Shown: positions 10,632-21,900 of the stretch, piece after piece
How positions within the stretch are numbered: position 1 is the stretch's first letter
How the letters are laid out: each line of letters starts with the position of its first letter
From: Endomychus coccineus
Lineage: Eukaryota; Arthropoda; Insecta; Coleoptera; Endomychidae
Assembly (NCBI GenBank): GCA_958510875.1
Contig: OY294068.1
Span: forward strand, 14,609,282 to 14,673,281
Reading direction: 5' to 3'
DNA: 64,000 bases
The notes under the pieces: model-generated
The model's input: only the letters and a program-made list of their open reading frames with translations
Databases searched by the model: none
Told to the model about the DNA's origin: nothing
Position numbers and translations under genes: made by a program

Positions 10632-12788
10632 ATGGAGAAAGTGAAGAGAGCACTTGATATCCAACGATCAGCATTCTCCAGGATATATAATGATATCATC
10701 GGGACGATTTCGCTACCAGATGTCGATTTGATCAAAATCCAAGGAAATCTTCGTTTGCTAGATCAAAAGCAGGAGGCGCTCAACGATTTAGATCGAGTTC
10801 TGACCGATTTACTCCTCAATTCAGAAGAAGATAGTGCCGTTATCTCCGAAGAAGTACAAAGAGCTGATGAGTATTCTTCTAAATATCATGAAGTCAAATT
10901 GCGAGTGGAGAAGTTATGTTCTGATACTAACATTGCCAATGTAAATTCCGATAGTTATATCAGAAAAATTAAGCTTCCCACTATAGAACTGAGGAAATTT
11001 GGAGGTGATCTCAAGGATTGGTTGCCATTTTGGAGCCAGTTTAGAAGAATTCACGAAGATCCAGCAATGAGAAACGAAGACAAGTTCCAGTATCTCATAC
11101 AAAGTACCATACCTAATTCACGAGCTAGACAACTTGTTGAAAGCTACCCTCCGAATGATGAGAATTACTCGAAAGCCCTGGAAAGTTTGAAAACTCGTTT
11201 TGGACGGGACGATCTACTAGTAGAAGTGTATGTTCGTGAATTGTTGAAGCTAGTTTTATCCAATATTAATAAAACTAATCGATTGAGATCCTTTTATGAC
11301 AAAATCGAAACCCAGCTACGATCCCTTGAAACTCTGGGTGTTACCTCCGACACATGTGCTGCAATGCTGTATCCTTTGGTGGAGTCCTGCCTCGATGAAG
11401 ATACCATAAGAGTATGGCAAAGGAGTTCGTTGTACGATGAAGGGGTCACAATGAAAGGACGTTTGAGTAACCTCATGAAGTTTATCAAAAAGGAGGTTGA
11501 AAATGAAGAGCGGATATCTCTGGCCGTGTCTGGTTTCGATACAGGTAATAAATCGAAAAATACTACCGATGTATCACAGAAACGTTCTGTTTTGGCTACT
11601 ACGTCTGATTTGATCAACAGAACACTCGAAAAATGTGTTTTTTGTGGTGATCAACATTCCAGTGAAGAGTGCTCAAGAGCTTCAACGATGCAGTTATCTC
11701 AGAAGAGGAAAATTTTGATAGAAAAATGTTGTTGTCATTCCTGTTTGAGATTTGGACACATTTCCAGGAGATGCCGAATGAAAGTGAAATGCTCTTATTG
11801 TCAGGGTCATCATGTTAGTGTAATGTGTTCCAAGAAAGAAGATTCTCATAATAGTCCTTCTAAACAAGCAAATATTGAGAAATCCTTATCAAATATGATC
11901 CATAACGAAGTATTTTTACAAACAATATCTGTTCAGCACAAAGGTGAAAACAATAAAAGAGAAGTGAGAGCTCTTATCGATACAGGTTCCCAAAAATCAT
12001 ATATCACAAAAAGTGCAGCGGAAGAGATGAAATATGCTCCAATTCGACAAGAACAAGTTATTCATGCATTGTTTGGTGGATCTACAACTGAAACAATCAC
12101 TCACTTATGTTATCGAATCCGTTTAAGTGATTTACAGAATGATTTTGCCTGTAACTTTGAAGCTTTGGACCAACTAATAATTTGTCATAACATTACTTCA
12201 GTCAAAGATGGGGTTTGGACACGAGAACTTTGCAATTTTGGTATCAAACTCACAGACACGAAAAATGGGCCCATTGACATCCTCATTGGGGCAGATATTG
12301 CTGGAAAATTGTTCACTGGGAAAAAACATGAACTGAGTTGTGGTTTGGTAGCTATGCAAACTCTACTAGGATGGACCCTGATGGGAAAGATTTCGTCATC
12401 TACCCCTGTTGTTAATGATTATTCATCCACTATAGTCAGCTCAATGTTATCCAGAGATATTTCGATATCAAACCTATGGAAATTAGATATTCTGGGTATT
12501 TCAGATCCATCTGATATGAAAACTTCTGAAGAAAATGATAAAGCCATCATGAATCATTTTCTAGAGAGCGTCAACCGGAGTGAAGATGACCGATACGAAG
12601 TTTGTATGCCGTGGGTGGAAGGACATCCTCCTCTTCCATCCAATTTTGATATGGCCTACAGAAGACACAATGCTGTCGTCAGAAAACTACATAGAGATGG
12701 GTTCTTCGACGACTATCAGAATGTTTTTGATGAATGGTTACAAGAAGGGATAATTGAAGAGGTTCCAGTATTTGATACTTTTGATTGA
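10632..12788 (+). CDS. Gag-protease polyprotein of the BEL/Pao-type element (truncated pol)
   Basis: A 718-residue ORF from the first ATG after the 5' LTR (MEKVKRALD). An open frame extends into the LTR, but only with a GTG. The order is: a helical Gag region of the DUF1759 type (SFRRIHEDPA-like core, about residues 115-300), zinc-knuckle-like Cys/His motifs (CVFCGDQHSSEEC, CHSCLRFGHISRRC, CSYCQGHHVSVMC), then an aspartic protease of the retropepsin/DUF1758 type with active-site D450-T-G452 in LIDTGSQKSY. The C-terminus contains the RT lead-in (LPSNFDMAYRRHNAVVRKL) and then stops, before any YxDD motif. Bel/Pao Pol proteins are normally far longer, so this is a deletion derivative with an intact shortened frame. 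It probably supplies particles but cannot reverse-transcribe or integrate alone. Confidence 0.9.
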   Translation: MEKVKRALDIQRSAFSRIYNDIIGTISLPDVDLIKIQGNLRLLDQKQEALNDLDRVLTDLLLNSEEDSAVISEEVQRADEYSSKYHEVKLRVEKLCSDTNIANVNSDSYIRKIKLPTIELRKFGGDLKDWLPFWSQFRRIHEDPAMRNEDKFQYLIQSTIPNSRARQLVESYPPNDENYSKALESLKTRFGRDDLLVEVYVRELLKLVLSNINKTNRLRSFYDKIETQLRSLETLGVTSDTCAAMLYPLVESCLDEDTIRVWQRSSLYDEGVTMKGRLSNLMKFIKKEVENEERISLAVSGFDTGNKSKNTTDVSQKRSVLATTSDLINRTLEKCVFCGDQHSSEECSRASTMQLSQKRKILIEKCCCHSCLRFGHISRRCRMKVKCSYCQGHHVSVMCSKKEDSHNSPSKQANIEKSLSNMIHNEVFLQTISVQHKGENNKREVRALIDTGSQKSYITKSAAEEMKYAPIRQEQVIHALFGGSTTETITHLCYRIRLSDLQNDFACNFEALDQLIICHNITSVKDGVWTRELCNFGIKLTDTKNGPIDILIGADIAGKLFTGKKHELSCGLVAMQTLLGWTLMGKISSSTPVVNDYSSTIVSSMLSRDISISNLWKLDILGISDPSDMKTSEENDKAIMNHFLESVNRSEDDRYEVCMPWVEGHPPLPSNFDMAYRRHNAVVRKLHRDGFFDDYQNVFDEWLQEGIIEEVPVFDTFD

Positions 12789-12831
12789 TGTTGAGTCACT
12801 TCATTTGTTTTCATGTCTCAAGGGGGGAGTA

Positions 12832-13108
12832 TGTTAGATTTCACTGTATTTATCCTGTATATGGAATCTACTCATTGCATTTTCCTGATTGAGTTTGTTC
12901 TATATGAGTTGAAGGATGAGTTTTTGTTTTTGTTAAAAAATATATTATGACAGAAGTCAAGTGACAATTTTGATATTACGAAATATATTTAAAGTTTTGC
13001 TGTTGTACAAGTTTGTATTGGACCTATTTGCCTTATTCTTTCTCCCCGATTGATCCCAGTTCCTTTTTGAACGTTTCCATTCACCGGGTAGGTGATTGAA
13101 ACGCAACA
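12832..13108 (+). repeat. 3' LTR of the BEL/Pao-type element
   Basis: A 277-bp repeat matching the 5' LTR throughout by eye; preceded by the polypurine tract and followed by the ATGCC target duplication. Confidence 0.92.
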
Positions 13109-13563
13109 ATGCCTAAGCCGAAGCTCTTTGCACCCCGTGTCACGTGTCATCTAGTGGAGCGGTTTCCACAAGGCCACCAAAGAGTAGTTCCCACACGAGA
13201 ATGTTCAGCCCAGGTTAACGATTAACATGCCACCTAGTGGAGCGGTTCTCAACCACGAGTATTTAAATTTTTCTCAATTTCAATTTATTCGTTCATAAAA
13301 ATACAGTACAGATACTATATGCCGTATTTTATCAAACTAGTTAGTAACAATCAAACAATTAAAAATGAATTGAATTAAGAATTAAATATATACATTAATT
13401 ATTAATCAAGCGCAAAGTATATCTAATCTAATGATCATGAAACATTTACACAATTAAATAAAAATAATAGAACACAAATTAAAGAGCATTCAATCTGGAA
13501 TGCATAAATATTAGGACACGAATTATAAAACATTAAATTTACAATATAAACTGGAAATTAGGT

Positions 13564-14090
13564 ATAGTCGAGTCAAATAGTGAAAAAAAGGTCGGATTGG
13601 CTAATTTTTCATGAAGTAACCGGACACAGTGGAAGTTTTCTGTTTTGGTAAGAGTGATGAAATTCCATAATTTAAACCAACCCCCCCTCCCGTGAAGGGT
13701 GAAACCATGTGTTTTTGGCCAAAAAGGGAACATTTTTAGTGGTGAATTTGGAAGAAAAAAATTTTTCACTAGTTCCATAATGAGTTAACAAACCGACCAT
13801 CCTTCCTCCTAATATAGATAGAAAAAAAAAATTTCAGCTAGTTTGGTCAAATCTTGGCCGATTTGGCTGAAATTTGGAGAGAAAGTAGTCATTATCACAA
13901 AAGAATTACCCTCTAAATTTCAGCTGAAACTATTGGACAGTTTAGCTGGAATTATAGTTTCAGTAAAATTTTCTGATATTTTCAAATGAATATAAACTAT
14001 CCAACGGGTGGAAGCGAAATTTTCTTTTTGGCAAAATATAGGTTATTTTATGTATTTTTATATGAGATTAGTCAACATTTTTTTTCCGAA
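13564..14090. repeat. Single arm related to the fold-back elements
   Basis: Begins with TAGTCGAGTCAAATAG, the terminus of palindrome 2. Its interior is similar to the arm of palindrome 1, for example CCGATTTGGCTGAAATTTGG and the pattern ATTGGACAGTTTAGCTGGAA. I see no inverted partner nearby, so it is a half element or a decayed copy. Confidence 0.5.
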
Positions 14091-14104
14091 AGATTCGACA
14101 GTTT

Positions 14105-14420
14105 TTTAGCCAGTAATGTGGGTTAGAATCCCGCCTATGGTTCAATCTTTTACGTTTATTCACCTTTATAATCCTATGTCATAGTTCAGAAAATTTAATT
14201 CTATATCTCTTCATTTAACCAGAACATTTCTCAGTCAGTTATAGTGAAATATATAAGAACCAGGATGCTGTCATTGAATGAGTACCGTCAAGTAATTGCT
14301 AATCATAGCAATACTTTAACCTACAATCCTTATAATCCTATGTTAAATTATCTAAGTTATCTTCATAATTCAGAGAATCTAATTCTACATCTCCTAATGT
14401 AACTACACGAAATTGTGGCC
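14105..14420. repeat. SINE-like fragment with tRNA T-arm
   Basis: GTGGGTTAGAATCCCGCCTA resembles a B box/T-arm. It is followed by GGTTCAATCTTTTACGTTTA, close to the sequence after the tRNA-like block at 33940. Inside it, about 55 bp around CCTTTATAATCCTATGT are imperfectly duplicated (14163 and 14326). Confidence 0.4.
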
Positions 14421-14639
14421 AATTAGGAAAACAAAAGTTAGTTATTAGAAAAAGTGAATTGAAACTAACCAAAATATCCAGCTAAATCAATAGAAGAAGG
14501 AATTACAAAAAATTATGAAATCAGTAAAGTTTGTAAAATCGCCAGCCCTAGGTGGGGTTAAACTAGAAATTTTAGAAGAAATAATGAAATATATTTCTGG
14601 TTCTAGTTCTCTAATATTTATAATTAATAAATTATCAGA

Positions 14640-15065
14640 CGTTGGTATGTTCCCCACTTAATTTAAAACAGTAATTGTCACTCTAGTCCACAAAAATATA
14701 ATTAAAGTGACAAACTGCCCTATATTGCTAATCAGTAACCTAATAAAAATCATTGAGCTTGTTTCAAAGAGAAGAATCACTGGATACCTGAACAAATATA
14801 AAGATAAAGTATTTTCTGACAAGCAATACCGTTTACAGGAAGCTGGATCAACAGAAGATGCTATGGTAGAGTTAATAGCAAAAATAAACAAATCGATAAA
14901 GTAGAATCCGCTCTATTCATCTTTGTTGATTTAACCAAAGCGTTTCGTACTGTAAATGATTGTAAACTCCTCGAAACACTGGAGAATGTGGGATTTCGTG
15001 AAAGGTTCATCTTGGTCACTTTGATTTGGCCACAATCGTGTTCAGATACTTCCTGTTACATTTTG
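14640..15065 (+). pseudogene. Jockey/CR1-type LINE reverse transcriptase fragment
   Basis: An open piece at 14707-14904 encodes RT fingers: CPILLISNLIKIIELVSKRR, then YLNKY, QYRLQEAGSTEDA. In another frame, shortly after, come FVDLTKAF and ETLENVGF (RT motif A region). Frameshifts interrupt the coding sequence, and the YxDD region is missing. It lies in the spacer downstream of ERMP1 copy B. Confidence 0.65.
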
Positions 15066-15713
15066 TATATAATGTAGGACGTTATTTTCAAATCTTCTCC
15101 CTGAGCTATTGGCTATAGTCGAGTCTATGAAACATGTTCTTTGTAATAGAAATCAATATATAGAATGAACATAAAAAAAATTCTTCTTTTATTTGTAGAG
15201 AAATAGAAATAAATGTAAGGAACTAGCTGTTATAATAGTTTTAAGTTGCGATATTAGAGCTCACCAATTTTACAGCAGTTTGACTATCAGAAGTTATAAC
15301 AATGTCTTTATTTTTGTATCCTCTGTTCAGAAAAACAGTTGAAACCCGTAGAAAAGGCGTCGGCCTCGCCGCTGCGATGTCTTCCCCTATGTTTCAATGT
15401 TTAATATTAATGTATAATATTCTTTCATTATCCATTGTTTTATTATTATTAATTTAATTGTTATTTTTACTATTAAATTTTATTGTTGTTGTTCAGTATC
15501 TGTTGATAATACCGTTTACCCTTCCACTTACCTTTCAGCGTGTTAAAATCTTAAGTGTCTTGTGAAATAAAAGGGTAAGTAAACTGCAACGTGTCATGGT
15601 TCTCTAAATTAAATGGCCACACTGTTTGAGGATTAGAAATAATATGAATTACTTAAATAAAATTTTATAGTTTCTTAAAGAGAACGAAATTATTTACAAT
15701 TTATAAAGATCCA

Positions 15714-18700
15714 TCATAAGGACCATGTTTCATACGTTGCTAGGTCCACTGTCAAATCTGCCCAATCTGGAAATTGCGATAGAAATTTTCGAAATTCTGT
15801 GGTGTATTCATTTATCTTTTCGTGTACGTAAATTCCTGATACTGCTAAGTCCATTGTTGCACCCTTGTGGTCTTTTGGTACTTCAAAATTTAACGTGAAA
15901 TCTAAAGGTACTGTTTTTTTGCCAGCAACGTATACAATGTAGTAAAGCGGTCTGCCGTTCCATTTTCCTTCACGAGCTGGTAATTGTTGGAGCAAACTTG
16001 TCCTTCTTAATGTCACGTTTCCTTTTGGGGATACAAATACAGAAAGCCGATCGGGTCCTGTTGATAAAGTAGAAATAATTAATAACGCGTATGATACAAG
16101 AAGTAAATATGATCAAAGGCAAATCTTAAAAAATCTTCACAGATTGAAACCAACTACAGAAATGTTAGTTGGAATAACAACAAAATAATATCCACTGATC
16201 CAACTGTTTCTATTTGTTTGACTTGAACTCACCAGAAATAGTTAAATTGAAACTGATGATGTTGTCTAGAACCTTTTTAGAATTGACAGTCATTTGCGTT
16301 GGTACACTGAGGATTGGTTTACCAGCTGGTATCCAACTACTACCACTTCTACAATGAAAAAAATTCTAGATTAATATAATAGTACCATTGTTGGAAATAA
16401 AGCAAGCAACCCTGAAAATTTTGGTTAGCACGGAAGAAAGTGAAAAAAATAGCCAGGAAGATGGCAAGTTTGAACCAAACAATGTGGAGGACGGAAAATC
16501 TCAAATAGTTAGGAATATTGTGTTCAATAATGTGTTGTGTTCATATTTATCGACGTAGTAAATTCCATATTTTGGAAAGACTTCTATAAAAAACATATAT
16601 AGTAAATACATCCATTTTTTTTGCGAATGTAACCACTTACATGCTTTGTGACATTTTAGGATGAGGAAGAGGTACACCACAGCTCAGATACTTCTCACAG
16701 TCTCTCCTTACATCGACCATTAATTTCAGTTCCTGCACATAACTTCTCACACTGCCTGGTGAGTTTCTGTCCATATTTAACAAAGAAAACCCTGAATCTT
16801 GCTTATCGATCATGTCACCTTCTCCGTGAAACACTCTCTGGCTATGCTGAAATCATAATTCATTAAGATAACGTTTTCCCCACGTCTCAGTGAATATTCT
16901 TACCGATATCCAAAATCTCTGGGGTGCGATCGACGTCGGATCTCCAGAATATGGGAAACCGAAGGGTGTAAATATTACGATGAAGCAAACCAGAAAAATG
17001 CCACCCAAGCTCAAGAGTAAATGAATTGGTTTTCGAACGAACGAAATGAAAGGTACCTGAAAAAAGTATTTCACTTGAAGAACTTTAGAAGTTGCGAGGA
17101 ATTTGGTTAGTCCTTGTCGTATACCACTTGATCAAAATCTGAAGGGTAGATTACTCAAACCACATAGATCTCCGTCTTGAAAACGATGGTTTTTCAGGCG
17201 GAGGTCTACGAAATATTCACTTGCGCCATGGAAAATCTGCGAAAAAACTATGTAAATAAGCGCATATACATCTGCACAGACAGCCGGTTGGCCCTGGGAT
17301 CTCTTAAGTCACCTAGAGTCACAGCTGAACTAGCCAAGAAAAATCAAGTTCAACTCATCTGGGGGGGGGGGGCAAAGAGCGTGCGCCTAGGCTCCAGAAG
17401 GAACATCAGAGAGATGACTGGATTCCTAACGGGTCACTGTCGTCTTAACAAACACCTTCATACTATGGGCATTGCAGATGATCCTATATGTAGGAAATAC
17501 ACATCTTGTTGGAATGCCCTTCTTTGACATCTATCAGGCACAGTTACTTCGGCGAAGCAAAACAGCTCCGAGGAGAACTTATGGGACCAGCATTAGAAAT
17601 ATTCTGGGTTTCTGGCGGGCCACAAACCTGTTAGAATAGAATAAGTTCCTCACCACGGGGTACACAATGGGCCAAATAAGTGGTCTAAGTGTATCTGGGG
17701 GCCAGGCCCGCCCCCCTCAATTGATGATGATGATGAAAACGATGGATTCAAGATCTAATCCCTATTGACTAATATCTGACGTCTGAGGTACCATCTGAAG
17801 AAAATGGGCAAAACCTAGGAAGATGCTTATTGCCTCTGTATAAGGTAACAAAAAATTAACAAAACATATTGTTGCAATATTCTGGAAAGATCAGCGTTTT
17901 GATCCTATGGATGTAATCTTAATACATGTTGTCTTTCTAGTCCAGTTCGAAGGACCAATATGTTATTCATCAATAATCCAACAAAAAGATCATATTCAAG
18001 AATGGAGTAAAGTTATTTCTCTGTTCATTGGAATGCTATATGTTGACTTTGACTTGTTGAAAATTAAAATTAAATAGATATTGACAATAATAATTTCAGA
18101 GTGAATTCGCTTATTCGGTAGGATTAATAATGAATTGCGTATTTACATGTCTAGCTCTCTAGATCTAAGCACAGAAGATCTCAGTTAGATTAATTGAGAT
18201 GAGATTGAATCGCTTATACGCAGTTATGAAATTCTAAGATATAAGCTACTTCGTTAAGATCGGTGGATTGAGCGAGGCCATCTGGTTCACCATCTTTTAC
18301 ATCTTATCAGATCATCTGGTCATTCTCATGACTGCTTCAATTCCCGTGAGGGATTCAGAGTTATGTTCATTATATTCATTCTACCCCTTTCAAAACGATA
18401 TGATCTGATATGAACTAGAAGAAATCCAAAAATGAAATAATTATTAATTGTATATTACTTACGAATGGAGATATAATCGGCAAAGTGGAAGCGATACTTA
18501 AGAATCCGATGACGAGTTCTGGATTAATCCCACTGCCCATTCTTCCCGAGACTGGTATATAACTTGAAAACATGTTAAAAGCTATATGCATTAAGAGAAA
18601 CGTTGGTACAGCGGATGAGAGGAAGTAGATCCCTCGCCATAGATAAGCTAAAAAACAAAGATTGCTTCAGGTAATGCAATTATTCATTCCATCAATAATA

Positions 18701-18897
18701 CAATTATTCAATTTACAAATAGGAATTGACCTCATTATATGTTTTGTAGAGGCTATTTCCCTGGCTTGTATTCCGACTGATATTATTTTTTCGTGATATA
18801 CATCCAGACGGATTTATTCAAAGTTGCCTAAAATTCTGTAGGACTTTTTTAAAACAATTTTAGGAATAGTTCGAGTGAATGTAATATGCTCTTTCTC

Positions 18898-18968
<71 letters not shown>

Positions 18969-21900
18969 AAACAATACAATGCATCTGGTTCGCTCTAACT
19001 CACAAGACTTCCCTATATCCCGCTGATTTCAAGTCAATCTGTATACATTATAGTTAGAACGTTAAATCAATATAAGTAAAACGTACGTACCGTAATTGTG
19101 CAGAAGGATGTAGCGGATGATAACAAAAGCAAGTGTGTCGAATAGAACATAAATCATTAGAATATAGGCACTTCTAATTCCCATCATTGTAATCGTAAAT
19201 AGTATCACTGTCCAGATCAATCGTGTCACATGTAAGTGTATTTGACAACTTAAATCTGGGTTAAGGTTCTGAAACAATCATTAAATTGTTACAATTAATA
19301 GGAACGAACTGTGATCCATAAATCACTAACTTCCCTCACTCGTAGGAACCAAAAATACATTGCACACGAATAGAAACAGATAGAACCTACATTGGAAGTT
19401 TATTCGAATTGTTAACATAATGTGTTTTACAAAGCTCGATACTAGGAACTTAATTTACCCGGGCTACAGAATCGAAGAATATTTTGACCCCCAAAGTATT
19501 ATTTCCAGATAGTAAGTCATATTTGTACTTTGTACTGTGCCTTGGAATATAAGCTAGTGTTTTTCATGTTATTGCATCCAAACATGAACTTATAAATACC
19601 CTACTACTCTCACATACAAAATTGTAACCTCAAAAGAAAGATGAGAGAAAAGAATTGTTTGGGAGTCTGTAAGCTACACTACCAAAACCAAATTCTGTAT
19701 ATAATCCAGAATGGGTCTGCATCAACTAACTATACCTTCTATAGGAGGTGAGACCGGGGCTAGTTGGAACAGTTTTTACTTAATAGTTTTTCTTATCGAT
19801 TTTGTAATCGATGTTTGAAATTTGAAAGTGGTAAGGCATCCCTTGTAAATGTTACAAAATGTTATTACACAAAATACAAACACAGCAAATGTTGTTTGTA
19901 GTATTGTTAATTGTACCAGCCTGTCTCAATCCAGGGGCAGGCTGGTACCTCTGATCTGATATTAACAATAATCTCACTCATCGACAAATTATTGCTAAAT
20001 TGATAGATTTCTTGAAGGTGAAATAACAACTAACCCTGGGCAGTATCCGAAAAGTTATTTTGTATATCTGCCTTAAAAGAGCTTCAAATTATGTATTAAA
20101 AATTTACGTAACAGATGAAAAATTGCAAATATTTGAATATTTTTTCTATGGCCTACCGTAACGAACTGTATGTCTTGTGGAACATCGAACACAGAAAGAG
20201 AAACCCGTGCCACAAGCTCAAGCATCACCTGTTACATAGTCATTGAATTATAGAAAGTGTACCAATCTGCCCTTGTACCCAACCAGCCCCGGTCAAAGCC
20301 CAGTCGCTGAGAACTGAATGCGGTTTGAGGTCATGAACAAGAGACTTGAGCTTATGGCAGTATTGTTCAGTCCTAATGGCACCTATCTGGTACAGAGTGT
20401 GACAAATGATAAATATTACAATTCAACAAAAGTTAAGTTGAGTGTCCTTGTATGATTGGAAAGTGTTTTTACCTGTAAATAATCGTGTATAAAAGTGTTA
20501 TGACCGAATAAAGTGCAGTGAAAAAAAGGCTTCCTGAGTGAAAGTTTGCTGCGATTTGTGTCGTATAGACAAAATTCGTGACGGACATCGAGACAGACAG
20601 ACAGCTAACTGAGTACATGCAATATACTCTTCAGACTTCGTCGCGAAGGGTAGAATAATGATGCAATATCAGGATGATTATTGTATGATACATAAAAATT
20701 AGGTAGGTCATTTGATTCATGATTTTGCTTCATAATTATAGTCTAATCTATTCATCTAGGTGAAGTATCGATTTGTGATGAATCCTAACCCTTTGCGATC
20801 ACTTTTTTCTATTCTATCCATTAAGTTAGCATAAAAAAAAGATCAAATAATTGATGCATTGTTAAGTATAGGATGTATAATACCTTTGACTAAATGGATA
20901 ACAGATTAGACGTTCTTGAGTGATTTGGTATTCCTGAATAGAAATCGTGAAAGTCCATATGCTTTACACGTTAATCGTGAATGCATCGATATGACTTGAA
21001 AAAGACATTTTTCTATCAGAAATAACCCCTAAATCCCCAACTTCATTTATACTTATCAGATTTAAATCACCAATTTTATTTTGAAATTGAAGTACATTTT
21101 TTCCTTAATAAAAAAATATTATATGATATTTCTCAATATTGAGAGTTAGCGCATTCTATCAAGGCATGTTTACATATTGTAACAATCATGGGGAGATTTT
21201 ATTGCTAAGTAAATATTTAGATCATCTGCGTGAAGCCAAAATTTTGTATTATTGAACTTTTGTAGGGCTTTAGCAATATCATTCACAAAAGCAGAAAATG
21301 ATGAAGGTCTTATTAAATAAAAATTACTGATAAGTATTTTTTTCTTCTTTTAGCCTTGTTTTGTAGACTGTAGCAATTAATTTTAGATTCTCAACTAGCC
21401 TGTGAAAATTATTTATTTCTACTTTGTATTTATCTGATATCACGTTCCCATAATTTCATTCTTTGTGCAAAAGGAGGTAGAATAACTTACGTTTGGAGCT
21501 ATGGCCAAAACCACTAGAAGTACTCCTGTCACAATCGGAAAGCAATAAAGGCCAAAAACAAGCCAAGGATTTGCATACCAGCTCATAGAATAACCCATGA
21601 TATCATACAATGTTGCTAGTGTATAAACGATTATAACCGCCATTATCCATCCTAATAATGTTGCCGTTACAACTTTAGAAAGATACACCATGGTATTTAC
21701 GTTGAATCCTGGAAAGGAACATAGTTTACAGCAAAACCACAATTCAAAAATTAACATTGATGTCAGAAAACCAATCAAATTGGGAAGTAGCTGTTTACCT
21801 TAGATTGAATACCGCGAACTTGCGAGATGTGAAACTTCTTTTGTTTCATGTTTTGTAGGTTGATGTTACGAATTTCTGAATACGCATAATGCTCAACAAT

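Larger units (their letters stand above)
10324..13108 (+). mobile_element. Non-autonomous BEL/Pao-type LTR retrotransposon
   Basis: Two 277-bp LTRs (10324-10600 and 12832-13108) start TGTTAGATTT and end ACGCAACA; read side by side they show no difference. The flanking 5-bp target duplication is ATGCC (10319-10323 and 13109-13113). A polypurine tract, AGGGGGGAGTA, abuts the 3' LTR. The 2231-bp interior encodes one intact ORF with Gag and protease but no reverse transcriptase core, RNase H or integrase. Matching LTRs, an exact target duplication and an open ORF indicate a recent insertion that must have used enzymes from a relative. It lies between ERMP1 copies B and C. Confidence 0.93.

Noticed and set aside
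18875..19057. A 60-residue open frame made mostly of alternating Ser-Leu
   Set aside because: It is a translation of the (CT)n microsatellite.
20310..20610. Possible solo LTR (GACCGAATAAAGTGCAGTG then TTCGTGACGGACATC)
   Set aside because: The ending resembles a Gypsy-type LTR and primer site, but I found neither a defined start nor a second copy or target duplication.
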